Assembly: GCA_015657535.1 (NCBI GenBank)
Contig: JADHZB010001916.1
Coordinates: 38,352 to 102,351, forward strand
Direction: 5' to 3'
DNA length: 64,000 bases
Source of the DNA: Nephromyces sp. MM_2019
Lineage: Eukaryota; Apicomplexa; Aconoidasida; Nephromycida
Numbering within the stretch: position 1 is the first letter of the stretch; the number at the start of each line of letters is the position of its first letter. This document shows, in pieces, positions 1 to 12,500 of this stretch. Position numbers and translations under genes: made by a program. The notes beneath the pieces are model-generated. The model made no database searches. It was not told where the DNA came from and worked only from the letters and a program-made list of their open reading frames with translations.

Positions 1-1288
1 TAGGAGGTTATGAGAGCGCTGAAAGGGCGCCTTTATAAAAAGTATGTAAAACCTAAGCTCCTCTGCGATGAGGAATAAGCGAATTAGCGAAAAAAACTAC
101 TATAACAAAATTTATAAAAAAGGACCAAATGAACTTGAGAGCAGGAAGCGCAGGTAGCCGTAAAACTTGAACAATATCTAGCAGTGAACTAAATGTTAGC
201 GATTATAGCTAGGGCGGAAAAGTATAGGCAACGAACAAAAATTCACCAAAAAATTCGCCTAGCAAGTAACAAAAATGAAAACATAAAATAAAAATATATA
301 TATGCTTCAAGTATTATTAAAAAGCCTGCTTTTCACTTTTCAGGGAGTAAAACATGAAAAAAAAAAATTCTGACAGCTTTGTGGCCCTAATAGGAGAGAA
401 ATACTAAAAGAGGAACTAAAGCGTACTCATGCATCTACACTATCGTCTAAATTACTTACATACGGGATTTCCAAATGCAGAAAATTTATGCTTTTCAGAT
501 GATTAGTATGCACCTGTTAATAATGCAATACCGCTTTCAGGTACGATTGACCTCATCAAGAACGCAATATAACTTTATAAGCCTACCTAAACTAGCGTTA
601 TCTACGAACTAGAAGATATAGACTTTGTTTAGAAGGCAACTCAACACCCTGCATTCAACCAAGAAAATCAGAAAGGATCCCATTTGCATAATCACATAAT
701 TAATCTACTCATATAACCATAAACGACAAATCAATTTACGAAGAAGCGGTACTGAAAAACTAGAAAGGCTTGCTACCTGATGAAGCATACACACATCTAG
801 GGTAGAGGTGATCGCTAGAATTCGCGCGGGATACAAAACAGGACTATTTTTCACTCCACAAATGTGCAACAAATGGGGAAACCTAGCTCAACTCTTAGGG
901 AGGAGCAGTTCATATTGCGAAACAATACAAAGAAAGTACGGTAAAACATTACAGAATGTCGCTCAAGCCACTTGATAAGAAGGGATTTCTTTATTTTGCA
1001 CGATGACTTTCATGCAGCGATTTACACAGAATGAAAATCATGGGCTTGATCCCCTTAAAGGCCATATTTTGAGTGAGACACAGGAAGCTATCAGCTCCCC
1101 CAATAACTGCTCCCACATAGAATGATGGCACTACTCTCGGCAAAGTTTGAGAAGCATGCTAAAGTGTGAAAATACCTACATCAAGCCCCCTTTATCAAAG
1201 TGTGGCATAATCTAGATGAAATTTGCGGCTCAATGAAAATTTTATTTCACCGCTGCAACTTGCTACTTTAAATTCTCAATTTTATACA

Positions 1289-1328
1289 TATATCCTGAAA
1301 AAAAAGGAAGCTTTTTTTTCAGGATATA
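1289..1328. repeat. Perfect 17-bp inverted repeat with 6-nt loop
   Basis: The left arm at 1289-1305 (TATATCCTG followed by eight A) is the exact reverse complement of the right arm at 1312-1328, around the loop GGAAGC. No flanking coding sequence is recognised. It may be an RNA hairpin, a remnant of a short inverted-repeat element, or an expanded palindrome; the sequence alone does not decide. Confidence 0.85.
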
Positions 1329-3404
1329 AATCATACGATTTGTGCTGAAAAAAGGTTTCTCGCATTAGCTTGTTATGCCATACCTTTTCACTCCTTTGCA
1401 GCGCTATCAAGGGTCAGTATTGAGCTTTACTCAGGATCCACCGCAGAAATTCATAATTTCATATATATTTAGGTCTTTTGTTAAATAGCAGGTTCCTCAA
1501 ACGTAGATAGAAATTCAAAGCAGAGTTTAATAAGGTTGAAAATTTGGCATTTGCAGAAATTATTAACCATATCGAAGAAGCATTTTGCGCACATAATGTA
1601 ATGAAAATTGAGCTTGAGAACCTTTTACTTTGCAAGTTTCCCATGACATCTACCTGAAAATAATTTTGTTCACATTTTTTCTTAGTTTAGCGGAACATAA
1701 ACCTGGAAACCTGTTACTTTTATGACTAACAAAATGACCATTGTAAAAAATAATCCAGGAGTAATTGCTGAGATTTTTCAAAGTAATACCGCTATTAAGC
1801 GAATCGAGCAAACATTTACAGGCGCTAGGAGTAACAGCAGCTTGCTCTTCCATGCAGAAAAGCAAGAGCAGCGTACATTTTTAACTTTACTTTGAGTATC
1901 AAAGCGGAGGAAGCACCTCATAATAAGTATTTGATGGACCTCGCATCAGTCGCAGGAGAATCCAACGTCATCAGCGCATATACCAGACAGGAAGTGTTGC
2001 GGCAAAAACTCAGGGTCCCTCCCATGGATAGCTCCTTGCAAAAAATCATGGGTAGCAGGGAGAGCACCAGTAACCCAATATGCAGTGGAACACACTGATA
2101 AATTTTGCAGTATTTGGAAAACTTTTGCAAATCGTTCACGCAATTTGGTCACCGAGCGTATCCTTTGTACGCGGACGCCGCATGGCTTCGTAGATAGTTC
2201 AAATCCGTGCAACAGACACAAGTATTACAACCTTTACGGTTTCCTGCTTAAATACATAAAGAAAGATACGGAGAACTTTGCTCAACACGCAACGCATTTT
2301 TTTCGGATTCATCATTACCTGCACCCCCGAATGGTTTTATTGTTTTTGAGATAATTACTAGCCTCATAACACTGCGAACAACGGAAGCTTTTTCGGTTTG
2401 ATTACGACACTTAAAATTCCTCACAGCAGATGTAATATGCCATTTTTTGCTTGATAAAAACGCTGCAGACTAAGGTATGCAGTGAGCAGCTAAGATCCTT
2501 GGAGCTTATTAATAAGGAATCTTCCTAAAACGAACAAAAGATGACCAAATAATGCAAGACCGAATGTGGTTATAGTAGATTCCGATTTACAGCTCTAGTA
2601 CTTGACTTTTGCTCAGAGATGCCTCCTACTGTTATAAATTTTACTGTATTCATCCTTCCTCCACCAAAAAAATTTGAGTCGGCGGATCATATGAAGTTTG
2701 TGCTTGATCGGGTTTGTTTTTTGGCTTACTCTTCAGAATGAAGTAAAGTTCATCACAATATTTTACAATTGCATCTCCAATACTGGTATAATTGCGTGAA
2801 ACATCGCTGGCTTTTCGGTCTTTTTGCGAGTTTCCCATACAATTTTACACGGTTTAACGCGCACTACCTTGCTGTGCATTTTACGAATGGCTCCTATGTA
2901 CTCCGATAATACTATAAAACAGTCAAATGCGGTGTTTTTTTAGATTTCAGAATACTATAGCGGAAAATTTCAATAGATTCTGCTCGTTATTTGTTTGCTT
3001 TCTTCAATCCGCTGGAGGGTTCAGAAGCACACATGATTCCCCCATGAACCATGGTCAGTGATATGCCATGGTTCACAGCTTAGGCGCTTATTCGCATGTG
3101 TGCTGGTATACTTAGGCTAGTCCCATGTGTTTGTGCAAGGCTCTGCAAAGTGCCTATTGACTAGTATCTCTCTGAACTGCAATAAAAAGCGTCTGCTCCA
3201 CCCAGCAGTAACTGACCAACATAATTCGGACGAAATACATTTACCGGCGACCCTCTTGCTGCTCGAAAAGACAGCCTTCAAAAAATAGTACTAAGGCTGC
3301 CGCCAAACGATAGCAGGCACTCAAGGTAATGCTGAGTCTCGCAAATAGCATGCGTATAGCGCTTGTATGATTAAATCAGTAGCTAATATGTGGCAATACG
3401 AAGA

Positions 3405-3665
3405 ATGCAGCTGAGCTGCTGCGGACCTCGTCATCTAGTCCATGATAAACTAAGTTTCAAAAATTCGCCTTTATATGAAGATGAGAAAGCGCGATGTGTA
3501 AATCAAGGGGAGAAGCTGATGCTGTGGAAGGCGGTCTCGTCGAAGCGAAAGAAGGAACAAAAAAGACGATTTATTAGTGGGCGCGAAACATCTGAAAGAC
3601 ACGCTAAAAAATTGAAGCTCTATCGCCAGAATAGCAGCACATTGAGGATGAACCCAAAGGTTTAA
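3405..3665 (+). CDS. Weak candidate: small Lys/Arg-rich protein
   Basis: An 86-residue frame opens with ATG at 3405 and ends with a stop at 3663-3665. Its middle is strongly basic (a cluster reading SSKRKKEQKRR near residues 45-55), which could serve as a nuclear localisation signal. No domain is recognised, no splice partner was found, and the surrounding 5 kb has no other coding signal. A frame of this length can occur by chance, so this is reported only as a possible exon. Confidence 0.2.
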   Translation: MQLSCCGPRHLVHDKLSFKNSPLYEDEKARCVNQGEKLMLWKAVSSKRKKEQKRRFISGRETSERHAKKLKLYRQNSSTLRMNPKV

Positions 3666-5474
3666 ATAGAAGCTCTAATATTCGCTCTACATATTATTCA
3701 AGAAGCAGAAATGCAAAAGGTAAGCAGCGATTTAACAATGTGAGCTGCAGAAGTATAAAAGTGGTCATGCAGCAAGCACTTTCCCTTCAAACAGGTTTTT
3801 TCCCCCATTTCCGATAGGCTTTCTCGTAGTAATATATAGGAAACAAGCGGTTTGTGCTTGTTATTTGAAGTGCTATTGTAATTGCGATGACACTGAAATA
3901 CAGTCTCACGGAGCCTCATTATAAAGCTGAAGGAGGAGGTTCAAAAGAGTGCTCAACCCTGGGGTAAAATCGATGCTCTGAGCAAAATTATTCAAAAATG
4001 AGTAAAAATATGCTGAGATCTATGATGATCCACAGAAGAAATTAATTAAGATTTGGATTTTGTACAAGTAGTAGAGCAATCAAAAGACAATATTCAATTC
4101 ACGGTTGCTTCATTAAGAAGTAGTAATTGCCCGTAATTTATTAAAGGATGAATATTCTGAGGCAACTCTTGTTCTGGCCGGGGGCAATGTGTATTTTCAA
4201 GCATAAATGGTTTCTGCTGCTTATTGCTTTTTTTTTTATTTGAAGGGGAATGAAACTTGATTGGGCCTGATTAAGAAGCATACCCGTACTAAACTGATGA
4301 CAAGGTGATTTCCAGCAACTGATCCGGGCTATGCCCAAGGTTTGTCGTCAGCTTGTAATTTTATGCGATGAGATGACAGCAATTGATTGTATCTATCCTG
4401 AAATGCATTGGTGACGAAGTGGAGACTTACTTTTCTTCCTGTGCTAAAACGTATACAAAACATCAGTTGGCTGTAGGATTACGGTTTTAGAAGCTCTCAA
4501 AGACTGCTCCTCTATGCGCTTTACGTATTTAGATTCCCATGCGCGGTATAGTTTTACATCTTCAAAAGTCTTTCGAGGTATCCTAGAGTGGCCAATAATG
4601 TGCATGTTGCTGGCCCTTTATATTTTCAGTATTTTCTTGGCAAGTTACAGCGGCGGTGTTATATATATATGTAATCAGCCGGAAGCTCCATTTAGTGGTC
4701 TATATTGGTAGATTCCGACTTTTTTGTTTTTGACAATGTATTCGATAATTATAGAACGTCAACAATTGGGCTTTTGATGCTAGTAAATTAAGGGAATTGA
4801 TCCCGCCTCATGAAATCAGGTACATAATCGAATGAAACTATTTTTTAATCTGCCAATCAACGATAAAATAGTAGAGGGAATTCGAAATCAAAGTCAGTAT
4901 CTGAGTTTACTTGCGTATATAGTATCCTGTCTATGGTCTCATCCTGGTATGTAACTATAAGCAGATTTGTATTTCGAAGTGAAATTAGCTTTATTTGATA
5001 CCCAATTTGATCTTATAGAAGCATCCTTGCGCATTGTCATTGTAGATACTCAGAAGCTCTACTCACCCTTTACCATTGCGATAGATGAAATTTCTGCGTA
5101 AAACCGCTTTTTTCTGTGATGGGAACATACACCTGTAAATTTTATTATGAGGACGCTAGTACCACATGCTGTTTTTTGTGCTATAATTTACGCCTCTTTT
5201 TAGCTAATTTTATTCACTCGCTGTTTTTCTCAGACAGTGATGGGTCCCTGGCAGCTGGACCTATCGGATAGCACGCTACCTATAGTGTCCTTTTGATCTA
5301 CCCCAAGTTAGCTTCTAAGTCTAACGAGGTATCCAGATGTAATTTCTTCATTCCTCTTGAAAATTAATTCCTCGTTGGTGCTAGTCACACTTTCGGCTTC
5401 TGTAGAGCCCTCAAAGACAAAGCCTTCAAGACTTGCATACGTCTCAGTGCATTAATCTTCCTGTGCAATCGAAG

Positions 5475-7391
5475 ATGGCGAAGACGGCGCTTGGGGCTCG
5501 ACGCCGCCTAATAATGTGTGGATACACCTTTATGTTCCTTTGCATCATGATCGTGGTGAACACTGGAATCTACAGCTTATACTCGCTTAATTCCGAGTCT
5601 TACAATATGAAGTACATGCAGGCCCTAATCGTAATAAGGGCATTGATGAAAGACGTTCTAAATTCTTCACCTGGAAGCACTGATAAGGTATTCAAAAGAT
5701 GGAGGCTGGGGCAACATGTGGATTCAGGGTTCAGTGAATACGCAATTAGTTCAGAACCAGAAAGTGAATTTTTTTCTGCCTCGCGCTATTTTGATAAAAA
5801 TCACCAACGGGGCCACGATTTCACAAGACACGATCAATTCTCTAATTCTGAGGCTTTTGATTCTGCCGGGAAGTATTTTTCTGCTTCCCTGCCTGCATTT
5901 ATAGACACACCTCGTTTAAGTGGTACCAGTTTGGATGTAAATCCCTCAGGTAGCAGAAAAAATGATGAATCTTCCACTCGTCAAGACTTCATTGGTGTTA
6001 ATGATTCACCTTATAATATCTCCACTAAAGATTATATCATTTTTGAGGGCTTCAACACCCCGCAATACACTGAAAAAAACTCGAGCAGTCGGGATCTTCC
6101 TTCCATAAAGCCTGAAATAAACTCCCTCCAAGTCCAAAATCTGCACATTTTTCGCACTGAATCCGGTCCTCACGAGGCGGGGTATGATGCAGCTCTATCG
6201 AATGTTTCCGGTATAGCTGGAAATGAAACCCAGAAAAATAACCCCCTAGAGTTTAGCTCAGAGATCACCTCATGGTTATCTCGCTCATATTGGCAGAGCT
6301 ACACATTTCCGTCAAAGTTTCCTTCAGTATACCTCTCAGTAGCTTTCTATAATGTCCTTGCTTCCCTGCTTAACTTTTTGACTCTCTTGAGTTTATGTAT
6401 CCTCCTTTGCTTCATGTACCTCTTGCTTCTCTATGCGCGAATAGCAGTCTTATCTTCTGCGATACTTGAGGCGACCTTACGGCCCATCATAATTCCGAGT
6501 ATACTCACACTCTTGAAATACTTAAGGTCTGTGGATCCTAGAATTTACTACTGGATGCTGAAGGTGTGCCCAATAGTAGTAGTTGTATACGTATTGCAGG
6601 GCCGTGTGATATCCTTAATTAAAAAAATTGCCAATATATCTCACAATGTTGCCGTATCAACTACTCTGTGCTTGAGGCTGCTATTCCCACTAATTGTCTG
6701 CATTTTCATTCATTTGGCTCTGATAGCGGTTATGGGTTTCAATTCTGCTACTAAATTTATCGTTATTGTGCGGGATCCGCTTCTTCATCTTGGGAGCGTT
6801 TTGGTAGCAATTCAATGGGTAAGGCTATTTAAGTTTCGTAGTAGAGGAAGTCAAGTCAGTAACAGCATAGAAGACGTTGGTAGTGATGCCAGAAATGGGA
6901 GTAAAATGAATCGCGAGGACATTGCTAGTACAGTTGGCGCAGAAAAGGATGATGCTAAGTTGATTCAGAGCGAAGCTGATAGAGATAACCAGAGCTACAG
7001 ACGTGATGGTAATAATGATAAACGCAAGGTGCCTACTCTTCTTGGTGCTTCACTAGCTAACTACATGAGTGGCAGGGTTAATAGCCGAGACTTGACAGAA
7101 AGCAAGAGTGGAGATGAATCGAAAGGGAGAAAAACGAATCGTTTGATTACCGCCAAGTCGGATGATATGAGCGTTAAGGCAGTGCTCGCTGAAATTGCCA
7201 AGTATCAGCACACCATGGAGAATACGCCAGAGATGTATATTGGTTCGCTCCCTAGCACCGATCTTAGAGTACGCATATGGGGAAGAGAAGACTCTTTCCT
7301 CCAAGTGCGGTTTTGGGTGACAGTTAATGCCTTGCTAGGTGAGTTAAGGAGAGTTTTGAAACCCTCTCTTGCCGTACGTGAAGCTCTTTAG
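5475..7391 (+). CDS. Multi-pass membrane protein of unknown family
   Basis: This intronless frame encodes 638 residues from ATG 5475; the frame is open slightly upstream but has no earlier ATG. A hydrophobic segment at about residues 12-35, preceded by a basic stretch (ARRR), looks like a signal anchor. Residues 60-280 are polar, Ser/Asn-rich and probably disordered. Further hydrophobic segments lie at roughly 286-330 (long enough for two passes), 358-378, 399-423 and 432-450. A charged tail follows, ending in a more ordered stretch with YIGSLPSTDLRVRIWGRED and a hydrophobic amphipathic end. I recognise no family. The layout of a signal anchor, a low-complexity loop, a membrane bundle and a soluble tail would fit a lineage-specific protein of the secretory or plastid membrane system, but that is inference. 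The frame is long and uninterrupted in AT-rich DNA, so it is probably real. Confidence 0.75.
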   Translation: MAKTALGARRRLIMCGYTFMFLCIMIVVNTGIYSLYSLNSESYNMKYMQALIVIRALMKDVLNSSPGSTDKVFKRWRLGQHVDSGFSEYAISSEPESEFFSASRYFDKNHQRGHDFTRHDQFSNSEAFDSAGKYFSASLPAFIDTPRLSGTSLDVNPSGSRKNDESSTRQDFIGVNDSPYNISTKDYIIFEGFNTPQYTEKNSSSRDLPSIKPEINSLQVQNLHIFRTESGPHEAGYDAALSNVSGIAGNETQKNNPLEFSSEITSWLSRSYWQSYTFPSKFPSVYLSVAFYNVLASLLNFLTLLSLCILLCFMYLLLLYARIAVLSSAILEATLRPIIIPSILTLLKYLRSVDPRIYYWMLKVCPIVVVVYVLQGRVISLIKKIANISHNVAVSTTLCLRLLFPLIVCIFIHLALIAVMGFNSATKFIVIVRDPLLHLGSVLVAIQWVRLFKFRSRGSQVSNSIEDVGSDARNGSKMNREDIASTVGAEKDDAKLIQSEADRDNQSYRRDGNNDKRKVPTLLGASLANYMSGRVNSRDLTESKSGDESKGRKTNRLITAKSDDMSVKAVLAEIAKYQHTMENTPEMYIGSLPSTDLRVRIWGREDSFLQVRFWVTVNALLGELRRVLKPSLAVREAL

Positions 7392-7393
7392 GA

Positions 7394-7463
7394 TGATGTT
7401 TTGATGTTACATAGAGCATGATGTGTTGATGTTACATAGAAGGTGATGTTTTGATGTTACATA
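7394..7463 (+). repeat. Three tandem copies of a 25-bp repeat
   Basis: The core TGATGTKTTGATGTTACATA starts at 7394, 7419 and 7444, giving an exact 25-bp period with one substitution in the middle copy. The array begins three bases after the stop codon of the membrane-protein gene, so it lies in the expected 3' UTR. Each copy holds two TGATGT motifs. Confidence 0.85.
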
Positions 7464-8589
7464 CAGGATAATATGCTCCTGTATAGAGGAAAATGTGCTC
7501 ATTTATAGAGGATCTCCCTTCCATTGTGCTTTTGTGGATGGCGATGAGTGGTTGATATTTGTTACAGATAAAATGATTCGTCCTTTTTTGCATCATAATG
7601 GCCTTCGTTTATGTGCTTTATCACTAATTTTCTTCATTCACAAAAGATATTTTTTTCATTTTTTTATAGTAACAGAGGGATGTTTCCTTGTAGTTATTTA
7701 ACTGAATATATTGGGAAGCATACACTGGTACAAGGGGCCACTTTTATGCATCTATACAACCTTTTGCAATGGCGTTATGAAATCGTGAATATTGTGCTTT
7801 AAGTACGTGAGTCTGAGTTAGTTTTTCCCCCTGCAGCAAAGTTAATGGAAATGATGCGATTTCCTTTGCTTACTTTAATTTGAGGCTTTTATTATTTTTG
7901 GGCTTTATTGGGTTATTACCCAGCGCCTGTTGTATTCGATCATTGTGTTTTTTTTTGTTTTTTTCCTCTGCAAGCTGAAAGTTTACTAAAGGAAATTTCT
8001 ACATTTTCAGACATTGAGGCAGTATTTGGAGAAGATAAATGAGTTAGACAAATGAAATTATGGAACGTTACTATCATGATATATATTTTTCTTAGAAGGG
8101 GAAAGTGCTGCTGCGCAAAAAATATTTGCATAGTATTATTGCATCAGAAAAACTTCATCAAAACTTGTTTATGCGAGGTTCGAAAGTGTGCATCTACTTG
8201 ATACTCTGGTAGCACAAGGTGTATGCATGATATCATAGCATTTACTCAGTCAATAAGTAGATGTGTATTTCTATATGTTTGACGCTGATAGTGGCCTGTT
8301 CGCTTTTATTCGCTCTTCATGTTTTGTGACTAACCACATCATACATCCGGAAAATTTGTGTGCTGCATGCCTTATCCCCATTCGAAGATGCACTCGTTTT
8401 TTTTGTAATATAAACTAACAATTTTGTGTTCTTTACGCCACACTTTCTTTCTCAAAATAGGTAATACAGGAAGAGTATTGTATTCATTGTGATTTTGCGC
8501 TGTACATACCTTCTTGCCTCAATATCTAGTTCTCCTTTAGCGTGGCGTAAAAGCAAGAAATTTTGTTGCTCTCTTCTTACTTCATTCAG
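7464..8589. other. Gap between two membrane-protein genes
   Basis: This T-rich stretch has several short frames but none with a recognisable domain. It probably holds the 3' end of the upstream gene and the promoter and missing 5' exon of the gene whose coding frame is clear from 8590. A T-rich run followed by an AG at 8588-8589 looks like a splice acceptor. Confidence 0.5.
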
Positions 8590-9524
8590 GTATCACCCGT
8601 ATTCTCAAATATTTACTACGCCATGTTCCTGGTCCACTTTCCGTGATCTTATGCCATCTCGACTCATTACTGCTTTTCCTAGCGATTGGGGGGATCTTCA
8701 CGCGCTCTTTCATCTCAGGGTTTATATTTTTCGATATTGCTAGGAAGCTAGCGAAAAGCATAAACACCTTTTTGTACTCTCTTCTAGGCATATACTTATT
8801 ATCCCCGTCTTCATTTATAGATCACTTTCATGATCAGTCATCCGAATCCTCCTCTTTCTGCCGGAAGCAAATGATAGCTCTATCAACCACGCTGCCGTAT
8901 GTATTTCAGCCTAATAGCACACTGTATCGCTATGTCTTAGAGTCTACGATGGAGGCTGAGCAGCGAAACCTGCTTGGGAGGAACAAACAAGGGTTTTTAA
9001 GCTGCTGGTATAGATACCCAGAAAACTTAAAAACATTAGCCAAGCGTTACGATGAAAATAGTGTGAGTTTAAGCAATGGGTTTTCCCTTCCTGTGATGGC
9101 AGCCTTTCAGCATGCGTTGATTATCGGTAAAAGTATCTGTGGGCCCTTTTTGAAGGGCCTTCCTCCATGGATAGTTACTCTTTTAGCGATGGCTTCCTCG
9201 CTATCCCCTCACTTTTTGGTGATTTTCCTTCCGAATTCTTTTGCCATTGTATACCTCTACCTGCTTGTTTATATTTACCCTATAGTATTCAGTATGCGTT
9301 GCATAGAGAATGTGGGCCCCGAGGAGAAAAAAGCTATTTATTGGCTGTTATTTGATGTTTTGGTTACCTTTTCATTACCCTTTGTTTGGGGTAGCATCAT
9401 CTTCAAGCTTATAACTCGGATTCTACCATTTCCTGTGCTCTGTAAGGTAATTAGCTGGGCTTTATCGCTACGATTACTAAATTTTTTGTACAAGAAGGCG
9501 AGCTATGCCCTACAGTACAGGTAA
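8590..9524 (+). CDS. Membrane protein with probable TB2/DP1/HVA22 (REEP/Yop1-like) region, 5' incomplete
   Basis: The frame is open for about 311 residues to a TAA-type end at 9524. No in-frame ATG occurs before about residue 97, so I place the start of this exon at 8590, just after the acceptor-like CAG at 8587-8589. It would be in phase 1, with an upstream exon I could not identify. The N-terminal half has hydrophobic stretches (LDSLLLFLAIGG and SFISGFIFFDIA) and a Cys/Tyr-rich loop. The C-terminal third contains a YP motif followed by S, IE, acidic residues and YWLLF (from VYIYPIVFSMRCIENV onward), then two more hydrophobic segments. That pattern resembles the TB2/DP1/HVA22 signature of ER-curving proteins such as Yop1/REEP5. 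These are usually around 180-200 residues, so the N-terminal part would be an addition. Family assignment rests on motif pattern only. If correct, it would shape tubular ER membranes. Confidence 0.55.
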
Positions 9525-12500
9525 TGTGCTAGGCCCTGATACTGGGTTGCCTTTTAGACCCTTTTTTGAAGTTATTTTTTGTTTTATTTTGTGCTTTGCG
9601 CATTAGAGTTCAGCTTGGCTTCTATAATCGGCCTTATGATACGTTAGAGCGTAGTTAATCAAATTATGCAGGAAGGACTTTGCATCTTTTTATAGATCTA
9701 TACGTATGATGAGGAGACTTTATTGTTGTAGCTATGCATATATTTGGCCGGCTGTATAAACTCTTGGAGCTATTTGCATATTTCTGTATCTGGTTTATGT
9801 GCAGCCTTAGTATGAGGTAGTTTTGTACTTGCTGCAAAAAATTTGTTTGGTCTTGTAAAGGTTGAGTATCTTGCCTTAATGATACAGTGCACTCTGTTGA
9901 CAAATTATGCGTCTCCAGTTCATATCACTTTGCACAGTCTAAGTGTGATACGCTTTCAACATTTCAGGACTCTGTGATTATTCCCATTTGGGTTCTGCGA
10001 ATCTTTTTGTGTACTGTTGGGACTATTGCAGATTCTATTGTTGGCTACCTAAGTCAAGCGAGATTTCAGTAGGCAGTCCTAAAATTAAACAAACTTTTCA
10101 TCTGTAAAATAAAGCCCAAAAATATTTTAACTTTTAATGGACATTGCAACTAAAAATTTAGAATTACTTGCACGAAAAAATGTCTTACATATTAGGGTGG
10201 TAAAACAGAGAATACATTGACGAAATGAATTTTCGCTCATTAAAACGAAAGATTTGGAATATTGAACGACTTGAAGGCCTATTTTCCTGGAAATGAATAT
10301 GCTAAATTTGGGCGTATCTTGCTTTGCTTCTGAATTGAAAGAGCCTAATTGTTGTGAGATTTCATAATACTGCCGCCACCCGATGTTGTTGAAAGGCAAC
10401 ATTATGCTTCTCGAAGGTTAAGGGTATAAGCTATAATCAAGCAGATGGCTTCTTCTCACTCCTATGCATACTGGTAGTGACAGTGGGTCATTGCAGCATG
10501 GATGCTGCGCGAAGCTGTAAATGCGTGTTCCTATTTCTTTGTTGTTTACCCATCAATTTAACGCTTGCTGATTAGCCGTCACAAAAAGAAGAATGTAATT
10601 ATTTGGACATTTTCTTTATGCGCATAGCAGCTAAAAGTGAGCTCTTTCTCTCTGTACTTTCCAATTCTTGAGCAGAAGGCTCCTTAGGTTTTATAAAGCT
10701 ACCAGTGCTAGGTAAAAAGGCAATGATCCCATACTTTCATTATGCATTGGTACTACCATCTTGCTAGTCCGTCTTTTGGTTTTGTTATTCTACATACTTT
10801 TTCAATTGAAGTTGTTTGTAATTCACGATGACCGGAACTTTTTGATACTGGCCTAATAGCGGTGTTTTTTTCTTTGTACACATTAATATAAGCGGCGGTA
10901 CCACTTATACGGGTGTTCACAGTAATCAAAATAGGGAGCCGCAGTGGCGCTAAATCGTAAACGTGGCAACTTTTAGCCCATGAATACATAATGCAATTGA
11001 AAAGAGAAAAAGGTCGAAGGAAGAGTTAACCTGGGTGAGAGGTTTCTCTTCGACTTTCTCCCTTGGTATAAAATTGGTCCGTGTAGCTAATGTAAGTGAC
11101 TGCGATGAAAATGTGACTGAACAAACTTTGCGATTAAAATGCAATTATTTAAATTGAGTAAGCTGTGGACTGCACTTAAAAGGGTCACCTTGGATGATAA
11201 ATCCAAAGTGGAGCTGCGCAGATCACATCTGCAGTGTGTAGCACGAGGTATTGTAGAACACGGTAAAACTTACCGATAATTCTAGGCTTGCACACGGCAT
11301 GCGAATCCATGACGGGCAGCATTAATGTTGTCTTCACGTTGGTATTAAAGTGGGCGGTATGTTCAGCTGATACGGTTATTGAAAAGACTGTGAAAGCGTA
11401 AGTCTTTCCTGATATTCTAGTTGAGGATGCCAAAGCACCATGCGTGTGTACGCCCTAAGTAGACTCCTCAAAAAAATACTCTTCCAGATAGTACTTTACT
11501 GCAAGAGTAAGCGAGCCTTGCATAGGCCTGAAAATGTTTAACACAATGGGTATAACATTAAAAATTTACACAGGAAAAATTATGAGCAATACAATGAAAA
11601 ATATTATTTCGCCTTTTGCTTTGCATCTTATTCGTTAGTAACAGAGTGATGTCGCCCCTATCTTGGTGGTACTAAAGCATACGTTTTTTTGCTATATCTA
11701 GCGCCGTCGCTTTTTATCTTTTTCGCCCTCATTCATCGAATAAGCACGAAAGATGGGAAAAACAAGGCTTTCCGCGTATAAAACGTAGGAAATATTTTTA
11801 TAAGATCATCGAAAGTATTGGAATTATAACTGCCTTCTATGCAATGAAAAAAGCAGGCTAGCTCATTTTCTCAAGACAAAGTATAGGCTTTTCTATAAGT
11901 ATAAAAATGATGTTATGATACAAAAAACAGGATATCATTTACAAGCAAATGCATATCAACTTCAGTTATCAGGATATATTGTCATGTCTACCAATATTGA
12001 CGATGTAATCACACCGGAACAAGAACCATCTTGAACTTGCGTAACCGCTTGAGCATTTCATAAAAAAAGCAACAATGAAGCTACTACGCTCATAAAGAAA
12101 ATGTGACTATAAAATCGTTGCAGCTTATACCTCCAGCATGTTTAGCGACCTACATATATGACAAAATTACGAGGAACAAACTTAATAGAAATTTTTCCTT
12201 AAATTAATCATATGCAGGGATGGCCAACCAATAATTATCAGGGGGGTAATAGAAGTTCGCTAGGTTCCTGAAACAATAATTTTTGGGTTTTTCATTTAAA
12301 ATAAACATAACTAAACATTATTCTGAATCATGTAAATTTCAGTATACTAGCTATATATCAAAAAAGCCTAATTTGCCTATTACACATTTATATTACAACT
12401 CCCTCAGCAAATGGTCTTATTCCCAGAAAGTGGCAACTTCTTTTTTGTTCTATGGCTTTCATTGGTAATTATTATATTTTTTGTGCTCCATATGCATGTA

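Larger units (their letters stand above)
1..5474. other. Intergenic region without a convincing gene
   Basis: Reading both strands shows only short open frames with no recognisable domain and no codon pattern like the genes further on. The only structured element is a perfect hairpin at 1289-1328. One Lys/Arg-rich frame at 3405-3665 is listed separately as weak. The strand and content of any regulatory DNA for the gene starting at 5475 cannot be resolved by eye. Confidence 0.6.

Noticed and set aside
2185..2210. GTTCAAATCC resembling a tRNA T-arm/B box
   Set aside because: No matching acceptor, D-arm or anticodon stem could be folded around it.
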